DNA from: CAZAPG01 sp964486935
GTDB lineage: Bacteria > Chloroflexota > Anaerolineae > 4572-78 > J111
NCBI GenBank assembly: GCA_964486935.1
Contig: CAZAPG010000062.1
Coordinates: 1 to 32,575 of the forward strand
Reading direction: 5' to 3'
DNA length: 32,575 nucleotides
Shown here: one piece after another, positions 8,019-16,175 of the stretch
Layout of the letters: the number at the start of each line of letters is the position of its first letter
How positions within the stretch are numbered: position 1 is the first letter of the stretch
Made by a program: the position numbers and the translations under genes
The notes under the pieces: generated by a model
Seen by the model: the letters and a program-made list of their open reading frames with translations, nothing else
The model's database searches: none
Told to the model about the DNA's origin: nothing

Positions 8019-8060
8019 ACGCAAGTATGCCGGGGTATTTTGACCCCTTACAACAGCAAG

Positions 8061-8088
8061 TTGCGCTTTGTGGCAGCCGTGCTATACT
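8061..8088 (+). promoter_or_regulatory. Candidate promoter with extended -10 for the O-methyltransferase gene
   Basis: TTGCGC (8061-8066), a 16-base spacer, then TATACT (8083-8088) preceded by TGC, forming an extended -10. It would make a leader of roughly 145 bases that includes the hairpin at 8154-8205. Confidence 0.45.
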
Positions 8089-8115
8089 CAGCCTAATCCA
8101 CCCTTTTTGCAAAAG

Positions 8116-8146
8116 TTGACACCCCTGTATTCCAAAGGATTAAAAT
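8116..8146 (+). promoter_or_regulatory. Alternative promoter upstream of the O-methyltransferase gene
   Basis: A perfect TTGACA at 8116-8121 is followed after 19 bases by TAAAAT (8141-8146). The spacer is longer than ideal. Transcription from here would start right at the hairpin at 8154-8205. Confidence 0.35.
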
Positions 8147-8153
8147 GTTCAGG

Positions 8154-8205
8154 GTTCAGCGTTCAGAGTTTTGCTTGCCTTTGGCAAGAACTCTGAACAC
8201 TGAAC
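8154..8205. repeat. Long composite hairpin in the O-methyltransferase leader
   Basis: Nested arms: GTTCAG (8154-8159) pairs with CTGAAC (8200-8205), GTTCAGAGTT (8161-8170) with AACTCTGAAC (8189-8198), and CTTGCC (8174-8179) with GGCAAG (8183-8188) around a TTT loop. Only one mismatch and a three-base bulge interrupt 22 pairs. GTTCAG-like units also extend just outside. No T run follows, so this is not a simple terminator. It resembles a small palindromic intergenic element or a regulatory leader. Confidence 0.6.
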
Positions 8206-8241
8206 TGATGAACTGTCAGTCTATTTTCAGAGGAGTTCGCT

Positions 8242-8880
8242 ATGTCTGATAATTACACCAAAGCCGAGGTTGAGGAGTATCTCAAACAGCTTTACGATGG
8301 TAACGATACCGTGCGCCATGAAATGGAGGCGCTGGCTAAAGAGAGGAACTTTCCCATTATTGGCCCGGTGGCCGGGCGCTACCTGTATCAACTGGCCCGG
8401 ATGATTGGGGCCAAACGAGTTTTTGAACTGGGGTCCGGCTACGGCTACTCCGGCTTGCTGTTTGCGCGGGCCGTGGGCGAGGATGGCGTGGTTCACTGCA
8501 CCGACCTGTCTGCCGATAACATCAGGCTGGCCGAACAGTTTTTGAGCCGGGCCGGCGTGTGGCCCCGGGTTACGTATCATCAGGAAGATGCGGTGGCGGC
8601 GCTCAAGCGCGTGGGCGGCGTGTGGGATATTATTTACAACGATATCGACAAAGAGGAGTACCCCGCCACCATCGAGCTGGCCTACCGCCATCTGCGACCC
8701 GGCGGCCTGTTTATTACCGATAACCTGATTTGGGGTGGCCGCGTGCTCGATGGCAAGGGCGATGGTAGCGGCTCCACCCGGGGCGTCATTGAGTTTACCC
8801 AACAGCTTTTTGCCCATCCCGGCTTTGTTTCCACCATTTTTCCGGTGCGGGATGGCCTGGCTGTGGCGCTGCGGCTGTAG
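8242..8880 (+). CDS. SAM-dependent O-methyltransferase (caffeoyl-CoA OMT-like fold)
   Basis: Predicted to move a methyl group from S-adenosylmethionine to a hydroxyl of a small substrate; the substrate is unknown. The glycine-rich SAM site ELGSGYGYSG spans about residues 62-71 and an acidic loop (CTDLS) follows at 86-90. YNDIDKEEY at 132-140 and TDNLIWGGRV at 159-168 correspond to the metal- and substrate-binding stretches of the family. At 212 residues it is typical in length. AGAGGAG lies six bases ahead of the ATG. The MBL-fold gene starts six bases after its stop, so the two are probably one transcript. Known plant enzymes of this fold methylate catechols, but bacterial members act on varied compounds, so no pathway is assigned. 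Confidence 0.88.
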   Translation: MSDNYTKAEVEEYLKQLYDGNDTVRHEMEALAKERNFPIIGPVAGRYLYQLARMIGAKRVFELGSGYGYSGLLFARAVGEDGVVHCTDLSADNIRLAEQFLSRAGVWPRVTYHQEDAVAALKRVGGVWDIIYNDIDKEEYPATIELAYRHLRPGGLFITDNLIWGGRVLDGKGDGSGSTRGVIEFTQQLFAHPGFVSTIFPVRDGLAVALRL

Positions 8881-8886
8881 TAATTT

Positions 8887-9639
8887 ATGGAGCGTAGTTT
8901 AACCCAAACTCACGCCAACGTCTGGCGGCTGGTGGCCAACAACCCGTCGCCGATGACCGGGCCGGGAACCAATACCTATCTTGTAGGCGGCGAGCAGGCC
9001 GTTATTATCGACCCCGGCCCCAACCAGCCCGACCACCACCGCAACATCATCAACGCCCTGCAAAGCCTGCAAGCCACAGCCCGGGCAGTCATTATTACCC
9101 ACGCCCACGCCGACCACGCCGGCGGAGCCGCTCAACTGGCCGGCCAGCTAAACGCGCCCCTGCTTGCTTTTGGCGACCCCCTGCAACACGATGACCAAAT
9201 TGAAATGGATGGCCTGACCCTGACAGCGCGGCACACCCCCGGCCACATTCAGGCCCACATCTGCCTGTGGCTGGCGGAGCAGCGGCTGCTGTTTGCCGGC
9301 GATTTGGTGGCCGGCCAGGGAACCGTGCTCATCATCCCCCCCGATGGCGACATGGCCGCTTATCTCGACTCGCTGCGGGCGGTGCAGGCGTTGAACCCGA
9401 CGGCGATTCTACCCGGCCACGGCCCGGTGGTCGATACCCCCCCAGAACTGTTGCAGGAATATATTGACCACCGGTTAATGCGCGAGCAGCAGGTGTTGCG
9501 CTGCTGGCAGCAGGGGTATACCAGCGCCCAGGCCATTGCCGCCCAAATCTACGCCGACCGGCCCGAAGTGCTGGGCATCGCGGCGCTGCAGGTTGAAGCC
9601 CATTTACAGAAACTAAAAGCAGAGGGACAACTTAAATAG
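8887..9639 (+). CDS. Metallo-beta-lactamase-fold hydrolase (LACTB2-like)
   Basis: A metal-dependent hydrolase. THAHADHAGG places the HxHxDH dinuclear metal motif at residues 72-77, TPGH at 117-120, FAGD at 137-140 (bridging Asp 139) and PGHGP near 187. After the metal fold comes a C-terminal helical or winged-helix segment (about 200-250), the layout seen in LACTB2 and related hydrolases, some of which cut RNA. The opening GPGTNTYLVGG is also typical of this group. At 250 residues it appears complete. It starts six bases after the O-methyltransferase stop with no clear ribosome site of its own, which suggests coupling. Substrate choice between RNA, thioester and other esters cannot be decided here. 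Confidence 0.88.
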   Translation: MERSLTQTHANVWRLVANNPSPMTGPGTNTYLVGGEQAVIIDPGPNQPDHHRNIINALQSLQATARAVIITHAHADHAGGAAQLAGQLNAPLLAFGDPLQHDDQIEMDGLTLTARHTPGHIQAHICLWLAEQRLLFAGDLVAGQGTVLIIPPDGDMAAYLDSLRAVQALNPTAILPGHGPVVDTPPELLQEYIDHRLMREQQVLRCWQQGYTSAQAIAAQIYADRPEVLGIAALQVEAHLQKLKAEGQLK

Positions 9640-9645
9640 CGGGCG

Positions 9646-9661
9646 GGCCAATCAGTTGGCC
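9646..9661. terminator. Short hairpin at converging gene ends
   Basis: GGCCAA (9646-9651), loop TCAG, TTGGCC (9656-9661). It overlaps the stop codon of the minus-strand gene ending at 9652 and lies seven bases after the MBL-fold gene. There is no T run, so function is uncertain. Confidence 0.3.
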
Positions 9662-10485
9662 AGTTGAGGGTCATCGGGTAAATTTCCGTAATTTAGCCAA
9701 AGGCCAATACCCAGGCCAATCCAGGCAATTGAGAAAAGCGCCTCGGCCATCTGAAGCCCCCGGTCGGGCGAGGTATTCCCAATAAATTCTTCCGACAATT
9801 CAACTCCAAAGCCTAAAATGGCAATGACCCCCACAACAAAAGGGAAAAGCCGCCACCATGTTGGCAACGACCCGCTCCGATAGATATTAAAGCCCAACAT
9901 AATCGAGCCGACAGGCACAATTATCAACGGCCCGAAGAAGATGAAGGGCCACAGAGATTCAATGGCATAGCCCAACCCCATCAAGATTAGCCCGGTCATG
10001 GTAATCACCACCCCAAGCCAACCCAGGGTATTAAACGCTTTTGGGTATGCCGCAATTGCGCCACCCAATCCGACGGCAAACAGAAAGGCGGCCAGCGGCG
10101 CTAACCGGCCATTCCAGCCATAATTGCCATAGAAATTTGGAGCTTGCATTAGCAAGTACAAACTTAGCAGGCCACCCGCCAGCGCAGCCAAAGCGCCCAA
10201 CCGGGTGAACCATTGTCGTCCAGACATGTCAAACACCTCCTGTATATGTTGCTCAAATACTGTTCTGCCCCAATCAGATAAAATCAAAAGCCACAATCGC
10301 AGCAGGCCAGACGCGCCGCCACCGGCTAATTCTGCTCGACATTTATCTTGAAATACCTGGGCCATGTCCGGCCCATATTTGCGGCGAAATGTGGCCGGGT
10401 AAGTGTGCAGCAAAATGCGGTAAACCCGGCATGAAAGAATTAATGATTTTGGCGCGTTTGAATGACTTACCCCAACTTTCTTCAT
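9652..10485 (-). CDS. Membrane protein with an N-terminal permease-prefix-like domain, PadR partner
   Basis: A 277-residue protein with two parts. Residues about 18-90 are soluble and carry YRILLHTYPATFRRKYG and then MAQVFQDKCR, a pattern common to prefix domains of permeases and other membrane proteins that are encoded next to PadR regulators. The rest holds about six hydrophobic segments and is probably embedded in the membrane. The ATG overlaps the PadR stop by one base (TAATG), and GAGG lies upstream, so translation is coupled. It is probably the main target or partner of the regulator, perhaps in envelope stress or drug response, but no transport motif is visible. It ends within 12 bases of the opposing MBL-fold gene. 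Confidence 0.8.
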   Translation of the reverse strand: MKKVGVSHSNAPKSLILSCRVYRILLHTYPATFRRKYGPDMAQVFQDKCRAELAGGGASGLLRLWLLILSDWGRTVFEQHIQEVFDMSGRQWFTRLGALAALAGGLLSLYLLMQAPNFYGNYGWNGRLAPLAAFLFAVGLGGAIAAYPKAFNTLGWLGVVITMTGLILMGLGYAIESLWPFIFFGPLIIVPVGSIMLGFNIYRSGSLPTWWRLFPFVVGVIAILGFGVELSEEFIGNTSPDRGLQMAEALFSIAWIGLGIGLWLNYGNLPDDPQLAN

Positions 10486-10868
10486 TACGAACCTCTCATA
10501 GCCAGATTCTGCGGCCAGCCGGGTAATAGCTGTTTGGCCTGGGCTTGCTTAACCAGGCGGGCCAGACGCTCCGCTTCTGCTTGCAAAACCCTCTGCCCAA
10601 AATCGGTCAGCCGGTAATAGCGGCGGCGCTCATCGTTGAGTTCTGGGTCAGGTCGTTCTTCGGTTTCCTCAATTACGCCTTTCTCTAACAGCCGTTTGAT
10701 GGCCCCATACAGGGTGCCCGGCCCCAAACGCACCCGTCCTTCAGTGCGGCTCTCCACCTCTTGCATAATGCCATAGCCATGCCGGTCAGCATCGGCCAGG
10801 GCTAACAGAATATGAAACATGGCCGGCGAAAGGGGTAAAAGCTCTTCTGGGTTGTTGATTTCAGTCAT
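10485..10868 (-). CDS. PadR-family transcriptional regulator
   Basis: A winged-helix DNA-binding repressor, 127 residues. The family pattern is clear: LSPAMFHILLALADADRHGYGIMQEV opens the domain (shown here only in part of its length as a description of positions 14-39), then LGPGTLYGAIKRLLEKGVIEE forms the recognition helix and wing entry, followed by RRRYYRLTDFGQRVL. A C-terminal helix (about 85-115) would mediate dimer formation. A GTG three codons earlier (10877) is possible, but AAAGG sits eight bases before the ATG at 10868. The strong promoter at 10922-10950 is overlapped by a long palindrome, which suggests self-repression. The effector is unknown. Confidence 0.93.
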   Translation of the reverse strand: MTEINNPEELLPLSPAMFHILLALADADRHGYGIMQEVESRTEGRVRLGPGTLYGAIKRLLEKGVIEETEERPDPELNDERRRYYRLTDFGQRVLQAEAERLARLVKQAQAKQLLPGWPQNLAMRGS

Positions 10869-10895
10869 AACCTGCACCTTTGAATTTATTTATAT

Positions 10896-10937
10896 CGCAA
10901 TACGATATATCGTGTATCGTTATAATATCATATTGCG
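10896..10937. promoter_or_regulatory. Nested palindromic operator for the PadR gene
   Basis: Outer arms CGCAATACGATAT (10896-10908) and ATATCATATTGCG (10925-10937) are inverted repeats with 12 of 13 matches. Inside, ACGATATATCGT (10902-10913) is a perfect 12-base palindrome. The right arm covers the -10 of the minus-strand promoter and the left arm lies in the transcribed leader. This is what an autoregulatory PadR site should look like. Confidence 0.65.
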
Positions 10938-10950
10938 GTTTATATGTCAA
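10922..10950 (-). promoter_or_regulatory. Near-consensus promoter of the PadR operon
   Basis: On the minus strand a perfect TTGACA (10950-10945) is followed, 17 bases on, by TATTAT (10927-10922). Transcription would start near 10915, inside the operator. Confidence 0.65.
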
Positions 10951-10977
10951 CCCGGCTTTAGGCGATAATTGGCAGCG

Positions 10978-11006
10978 TTGGCTTATTTAGAGATTAAGGT
11001 TATAAT
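10978..11006 (+). promoter_or_regulatory. Promoter of the LysM-DUF3048 gene
   Basis: TTGGCT (10978-10983), a 17-base spacer and a perfect TATAAT (11001-11006). The start would be near 11013, 27 bases ahead of the ATG at 11040. It probably also serves the antiporter gene that follows 11 bases after the lipoprotein. Confidence 0.6.
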
Positions 11007-11039
11007 GGCGCTCTAAAAATGGAAAAATAGCGAGAGCCT

Positions 11040-12569
11040 ATGCGTCACTTAAAATTTGCTTATCTTTTGGCCGGTTTGCTGGCGCTCTTGTTGGTTGCCT
11101 GCCACAGCGCCGAACCGCCCCCCACCGGGCCGGAGGTGGTACAGGCGGCCGCCACGCCCACGCCCATTCCCACAGTGGCGCTGATTACCGTTACGCCTAC
11201 GCCGGTTAACCCAACTCCCGCTCCGCCCACGCCCACCGCCACCCGCGTTGTAACCAGCCCCACCCCATCGCCCACCCCCACGCCGCTGCTGCATGAGGTG
11301 CAAGAGGGCGACACGCTGCTGGGCCTGGCCGTTGAATATGGCGTAACTGTAGAAGATTTGACTGCCGCCAACGGCATGAACGAGGCCGACTTTTTGCAAA
11401 TTGGCCAGCAGGTCATCATCCCCGTAACCCTGGAACCCCCCTCCGATAGTAGTTTTGTCTCTACCGATACGCCCATCCCCGCGCCGGCTACCCATACCCC
11501 GGCGCCTGTGGCCGCCGCTGGGGATGTGTCAGCCGCGCCAAATGCACAGGTTGCCGTTAACCCGGCCCCGGCCCAACCCGCCGCGCCGCCACCCACGCCG
11601 CTGCCGCCGCTGCCGCAGGTCGATTTGAGCCGCCCGGCCAATACCAACCCGTTGACCGGGCTGCCGGTCGATAATCCGGCCAGTTTGCAGCGCCGCCCGC
11701 TGCTGGTGCGCATTGGCAACGATGTTGGCGCGCGGGCCTCGCAGGCCGGCCTCAACAGCGCCGATATCGTCTATGAAGAAATTACCGAATGGTGGGTGAC
11801 GCGCTTCACCGCTATTTACCTGGCGGAGACGCCCAACACTGTGGCCCCTATCCGTTCTGCCCGGTTGATTAATGTGCAGCTTGGGCCGCAATACCAGGGC
11901 GCGCTGGCCCATTCCGGCGGCTCAGACCCGGTGCGCTGGGAAATATCCCAGGCCCCGCTGGTCAACTTGGATGAATATTTTAGCCCGCAACCTTACTACT
12001 ACCGCGAAAATGAGGGCTGGCAAACCCGGCTGGCTATCGATACCGCCGCCGCCCGCAGTTATCTGGCCGGCCAGGGCACAGAGAAATCAGTCTCGCTGAT
12101 TGGCTTTCTCTTTAGCGAAGCTATTGACCAGGGCGAGCCGGGCGATAATATCTTTATCCCCTACCCCCGCGCCACCACTTTTACCCAGTGGCGCTTCGAC
12201 CCCGCCGGCGGCAAATATTTGCGCTTTGCCAATGACCAGCCGTTGGTAGATGCCAACAGCGGGCAGCAGGTGGCCGCTTCAAACGTCATTATCTACTTTG
12301 CCGAGCATCAGGAAACTGATATTGTCGAAGATTCCAACGGGGCTACCTCCATCCGAATTATTGTGAATGGCCGGGGGCCGGCCTGGTTCTTTAGAGATGG
12401 CAAGCTGAACAAAGGTTTTTGGCAAACCGATGGCGCGCGCACGCCCTATTTTGGCTACAACGACGGCTCGCCCTATCCGCTCAAGCCGGGCAACACCTGG
12501 GTAGAGGTTGTGCCGACTTATTACAAGATTGGTATCAACAGTCCAGATGAGGCCAGCTCAAGACCGTAG
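11040..12569 (+). CDS. LysM-DUF3048 lipoprotein
   Basis: An exported, lipid-anchored envelope protein of 509 residues. The signal peptide ends in a lipobox, LLVAC, with Cys 21 as the likely acylated residue. A spacer of Thr-Pro repeats (about 38-82) leads to one LysM domain (about 84-130, with VQEGDTLLGLAVEYGV), which binds glycan chains of the cell wall. A second Pro/Ala spacer (about 140-192) precedes the DUF3048 region (about 200 to the end), which opens with NPLTGLPV and contains PIRSARLINVQL and ends with the family's GNTWVEVVP. DUF3048 (YerB-like) has no established reaction. A clear promoter lies upstream. The Kef-type antiporter starts 11 bases after the stop, so they may be cotranscribed. 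Confidence 0.92.
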   Translation: MRHLKFAYLLAGLLALLLVACHSAEPPPTGPEVVQAAATPTPIPTVALITVTPTPVNPTPAPPTPTATRVVTSPTPSPTPTPLLHEVQEGDTLLGLAVEYGVTVEDLTAANGMNEADFLQIGQQVIIPVTLEPPSDSSFVSTDTPIPAPATHTPAPVAAAGDVSAAPNAQVAVNPAPAQPAAPPPTPLPPLPQVDLSRPANTNPLTGLPVDNPASLQRRPLLVRIGNDVGARASQAGLNSADIVYEEITEWWVTRFTAIYLAETPNTVAPIRSARLINVQLGPQYQGALAHSGGSDPVRWEISQAPLVNLDEYFSPQPYYYRENEGWQTRLAIDTAAARSYLAGQGTEKSVSLIGFLFSEAIDQGEPGDNIFIPYPRATTFTQWRFDPAGGKYLRFANDQPLVDANSGQQVAASNVIIYFAEHQETDIVEDSNGATSIRIIVNGRGPAWFFRDGKLNKGFWQTDGARTPYFGYNDGSPYPLKPGNTWVEVVPTYYKIGINSPDEASSRP

Positions 12570-12580
12570 GAGGAAAATGA

Positions 12581-14563
12581 ATGGGAATAGCCGCCGATAT
12601 TGCGATTATTGTAGTTGTGGCCCTGATAGCCGGTTTAATTGCCCAACGATTACGCCAACCATTAACGTTAGGCTACATTCTGGCGGGGGTTTTAGTTGGC
12701 CCTAAAATTGGGGGCATTACCGTGTCCGATGTGCACGATATTGAGCTACTGGCCGAGATAGGCGTGGCGTTGTTATTGTTTGCCCTGGGTATAGAATTCT
12801 CGTTTAAAGAATTGAAACCGGTGCGCCATATTGCCTTGATTGGCACGCCCATCCAAATTTTGTTAACAATGGGCTACGGGTATGCTATTGGGCAGTTTTT
12901 GGGGTGGGATTGGAACAGTTCGCTTTGGCTGGGGGGGCTGATTGCCCTCTCCAGCACTATGGTTATTTTAAAGACCCTGATGAGCCAGGGGCGAATGGGC
13001 ACGCTCTCCAGCCGGGTGATGATTGGCATGCTCATTGCGCAAGATTTGGCCGTAGTGCCGTTGATGATAATTCTGCCTCAACTAAACCGGCCAGAAATCG
13101 GCCTGCCTCTGCTGGGCTGGGCGGCGTTAAAGGCCATCGCGTTTCTGGCGTTGATGTTCATTGTTGGCACTCGCGTTATTCCCTGGTTAATGACTCATAT
13201 TGCCGGCTGGAACTCGCGCGAGTTGTTTTTGCTGGCTATCACGGCCATTGGTTTGGGCATTGGCTATGGCACGTTTTTGTTTGGCCTGTCATTTGCATTT
13301 GGCGCGTTTGTGGCCGGCATGGTTCTCAGCGAGTCGGACTACAGCCACCAGGCCCTGAGCGATATTATTCCGCTGCGCGACCTGTTTGGCCTGCTCTTTT
13401 TTGCTTCGGTGGGGATGCTGCTAGACCCGGTCTATCTTATAGATAACCTGAGCACGGTGCTATTGGTTGTGGCGCTGGTTTCGATAGGTAAGGGGGTAAT
13501 TTTTGCAACCCTGGCCGCCATTTTTAAGTATGGCAACGTGGTGCCGCTGGCCGTGGGGTTGGGGCTGTTTCAGGTGGGCGAGTTTTCATTTGTACTGGCG
13601 CGGGTGGGCCTTAGCGCCAATTCCATCAGCCCAGACCTTTATTCATTGATTCTAACCACAGCCATTATGACTATGGCGCTGACCCCCTTTGTTTCAGGAC
13701 TCACCGCCCCTCTGTACGCGCTACGCAAACGTTGGTTCAAGCGCGAGCCTTTGCAAACCATCAACCTGCCCCAAACCGGGTTGCGCGACCACGTGGTCAT
13801 TGCCGGCGGCGGGCGGGTTGGTCAATATATTGCCCAGGTTTTACAGCGCCTTGGGTTAGCTTTTGTGATTGTTGAATTAGACCAGCGGCGGGTTGAGCAG
13901 GCCAAAGCCGCCAAATTTCCCACCATTTATGGCGATGCAACCCAGGCGGTGGTTTTGGAAGCCGCCAAAATTGACCGGGCCTGCCTGATATTGATTACCG
14001 TCCCCTCTATTGCCATCACCTGGAGCGTGGTTGAACAGGTGCGGCAACTTAGGCCCGATTTGCACATTGTGGCCCGGGTTGAAGGCGTCGAGCAGATGAA
14101 AATGTTGCATGAGCATGGCGTGTACGAGGTGGTTCAGCCCGAGTTTGAGGCCGGGCTGGAAATTACCCGCCAGGCGTTATTGCACCTGAACATCCCCGCC
14201 ACCGAGATCCACCGCTTTACCGACGCGGTTCGCCAGGAATTGTACGCCCCTCTTTACGAGGCCCACGACCAGTACCAAACTATTGCCCAACTGCAAACCG
14301 CCGCCCGCTTGCTGGATTTAACCTGGGTAACGCTGCCGACAGATAGCCCGTTTGTTGGCCGCACTATTGAGGAGTTGGCCATTCGCAGCCAAACCGGTAT
14401 CTCGGTGGTGGGCGTTATGCGCGATGGTAAACTGCACCCCAACCCCCAGGCCGATTTTTGTTTTGCCAACGGCGATATGGTGGCGGTAATGGGCAGCCCG
14501 CACCAGATTGAAACCTTTGAAGAAATGGTCAAACCTGCGCCGGTTGCCGGTTATGCCACCTGA
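12581..14563 (+). CDS. CPA2-family monovalent cation:proton antiporter with RCK domains (Kef/YbaL-like)
   Basis: Predicted to exchange K+ (or Na+) for protons across the inner membrane. About residues 1-385 form the 12-13 helix antiporter, with ALGIEFSFKEL near 68-78 and the conserved IAQDL (Gln 154, Asp 155) in the transport helix. A TrkA-N nucleotide-binding domain follows at about 403-520, with an intact GGGRVG at 409-414 and VELDQRR at the adenosine-binding acidic position. A TrkA-C domain closes the protein (about 575-655). At 660 residues it has the normal length for a gated Kef-like exchanger. TAGGAGG lies seven bases before the ATG and overlaps the stop of the DUF3048 gene. An NAD(H)- or nucleotide-linked gate is expected from the family but is not shown here. 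Confidence 0.94.
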   Translation: MGIAADIAIIVVVALIAGLIAQRLRQPLTLGYILAGVLVGPKIGGITVSDVHDIELLAEIGVALLLFALGIEFSFKELKPVRHIALIGTPIQILLTMGYGYAIGQFLGWDWNSSLWLGGLIALSSTMVILKTLMSQGRMGTLSSRVMIGMLIAQDLAVVPLMIILPQLNRPEIGLPLLGWAALKAIAFLALMFIVGTRVIPWLMTHIAGWNSRELFLLAITAIGLGIGYGTFLFGLSFAFGAFVAGMVLSESDYSHQALSDIIPLRDLFGLLFFASVGMLLDPVYLIDNLSTVLLVVALVSIGKGVIFATLAAIFKYGNVVPLAVGLGLFQVGEFSFVLARVGLSANSISPDLYSLILTTAIMTMALTPFVSGLTAPLYALRKRWFKREPLQTINLPQTGLRDHVVIAGGGRVGQYIAQVLQRLGLAFVIVELDQRRVEQAKAAKFPTIYGDATQAVVLEAAKIDRACLILITVPSIAITWSVVEQVRQLRPDLHIVARVEGVEQMKMLHEHGVYEVVQPEFEAGLEITRQALLHLNIPATEIHRFTDAVRQELYAPLYEAHDQYQTIAQLQTAARLLDLTWVTLPTDSPFVGRTIEELAIRSQTGISVVGVMRDGKLHPNPQADFCFANGDMVAVMGSPHQIETFEEMVKPAPVAGYAT

Positions 14564-14658
14564 CAATGTTGGGGCGAGGCTACTTGGACTGCGGGTATTC
14601 GCGTTCAGGCTATCAATCCGAGTATACCCCCTGTTATTCATCAGCCGGGATAAATGTT

Positions 14659-14686
14659 TTGTCCTTTTCAATAACATTGGTATACT
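14659..14686 (+). promoter_or_regulatory. Promoter of the NhaP2-like gene, nearly leaderless
   Basis: TTGTCC (14659-14664), a 16-base spacer and TATACT (14681-14686) preceded by TGG, an extended -10. The transcript would start at about 14692-14694, within a few bases of the ATG at 14696, so the message may have no leader. No ribosome site is visible before the ATG. Confidence 0.55.
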
Positions 14687-14695
14687 TGCAGTCAT

Positions 14696-16174
14696 ATGGT
14701 CGAGATTGAAACGATACTCCTGACAGCCGCTGTTCTGCTGCTCTTAAGCATCGTTGCCAGTAAAGCTTCCGCCCGGCTGGGCATTCCGGCTTTGCTGCTA
14801 TTTTTGTTGATTGGCATGTTGGCCGGCTCCGAGGGGTTGGGAGATATTTATTTTGATGACCCCCGGCTGGCTCAATCTTTAGGGGTGGTGGCCCTCTCGT
14901 TTATTTTGTTCTCCGGCGGCGTTGATACCAGATGGAGCAGAGTCCGGCCCGCTCTCCAGTCGGCTTTAATTTTGTCAACCCTGGGCGTGTTCATCACCGC
15001 TTTGTTAATTGGTGGATTTGCGGCTCTTCTTTTGGGCTTTTCATTGTACGAAGGGCTGCTGCTTGGGGCCATTGTTTCATCTACCGATGCCGCCGCCACT
15101 TTTGCCGTTTTACGTTCAAGAAGCGTGGCTTTGCGAGGGCAAATAGAGCCGCTGTTAGAATTAGAGTCTGGCAGCAATGACCCGATGGCCGTTTTTTTGA
15201 CTATCGGCGTTATTAGCCTGCTCATCAACCCGGCGGCCTCTATTGCCAGCCTGATTCCAATGTTTTTGCTGCAAATGACGCTGGGTGTGATTTTTGGCTT
15301 CGGCACTGGCAAAATTGCCACCTTTGTCATCAACCACATTCGCCTGGAGTATGACGGTCTCTACCCGGTGTTGACCCTGTCGCTGGTGCTGTTAACCTAC
15401 GGCGTTACCGAGTTTGTTGGCGGCAACGGCTTTTTGGCCGTGTATATAACCGGCCTGGTTTTGGGCAACAGCGATTTTATTCATCGCCGCAGCCTGATGC
15501 GCTTTCACGATGGCCTGGCCTGGCTGATGCAGATTACCATGTTTCTGGTTTTGGGGTTGCTGGTCTTTCCATCCCGGTTGGCCCCGGTTATTGGCGTGGG
15601 CTTGCTGGTTTCTGTAATTTTGATGTTTGTCGCCCGTCCGGTCAGCGTTCAACTTTTGCTTATTTTTAGCAAAATGAACTTTAGAGAAAAATTGATGGTC
15701 TCCTGGGTTGGCTTGCGCGGGGCCGTGCCGATTATTCTGGCTACGTTTCCGCTGCTGGCCGGCGTGCCCAAGGCCGATGAGATTTTTAACCTGGTTTTCT
15801 TTGTGGTTTTAACCTCGGTGTTGTTACAGGGAACCACCTTGCCAAAAGTGGCAAGCTGGCTGGGCGTTGATGAGTCAGCCCCTGCCAAACCCAGATCTCC
15901 CCTTGAATTAGAAGACACCGGGAGTTTGAAGAGCGAGTTGGTAGAGATAGAAGTTCCCGCCAATTCGGCAATTATTGGCAAACAACTGGTCCATCTCAGT
16001 TTTCCGCCCGACACGCTAATTGTGCTGATTGGCCGGGGCAATGATTTTGTTATCCCTCGCGGCGGCACCATCTTTCAGCCCGGCGACAGGCTGCTGGCGC
16101 TTGCCGATAAAAAGGCGATATCTCAAGTCAGGATGATGATAGAAGAAAAAAAACCTAACGCGGAAGGGGGATGA
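14696..16174 (+). CDS. CPA1-family K+/H+ (or Na+/H+) antiporter with C-terminal TrkA-C domain (NhaP2/CvrA-like)
   Basis: Predicted proton-driven exporter of monovalent cations. The membrane part (about 1-390) opens with the family start and contains LESGSNDPMAVFLT with the paired Asn 161-Asp 162 that binds the ion in CPA1 exchangers. SWVGLRGAVPIILA near residue 338 is another strong family signature. A single TrkA-C (RCK-C) domain spans about 412-485, as in NhaP2 of Vibrio and CvrA of E. coli, and no TrkA-N domain is present. The 492-residue length matches. The gene has its own promoter. The next gene begins one base after the stop, using GGAAGGGGG inside this gene's end as its ribosome site, so the pair is coupled. 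Confidence 0.93.
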   Translation: MVEIETILLTAAVLLLLSIVASKASARLGIPALLLFLLIGMLAGSEGLGDIYFDDPRLAQSLGVVALSFILFSGGVDTRWSRVRPALQSALILSTLGVFITALLIGGFAALLLGFSLYEGLLLGAIVSSTDAAATFAVLRSRSVALRGQIEPLLELESGSNDPMAVFLTIGVISLLINPAASIASLIPMFLLQMTLGVIFGFGTGKIATFVINHIRLEYDGLYPVLTLSLVLLTYGVTEFVGGNGFLAVYITGLVLGNSDFIHRRSLMRFHDGLAWLMQITMFLVLGLLVFPSRLAPVIGVGLLVSVILMFVARPVSVQLLLIFSKMNFREKLMVSWVGLRGAVPIILATFPLLAGVPKADEIFNLVFFVVLTSVLLQGTTLPKVASWLGVDESAPAKPRSPLELEDTGSLKSELVEIEVPANSAIIGKQLVHLSFPPDTLIVLIGRGNDFVIPRGGTIFQPGDRLLALADKKAISQVRMMIEEKKPNAEGG

Positions 16175-16175
16175 A

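Noticed and set aside
11060..11755. Gly/Val-rich minus-strand frame opposite the DUF3048 gene
   Set aside because: It is the complement of the Thr/Pro-rich spacers of the lipoprotein; low complexity explains why it stays open.
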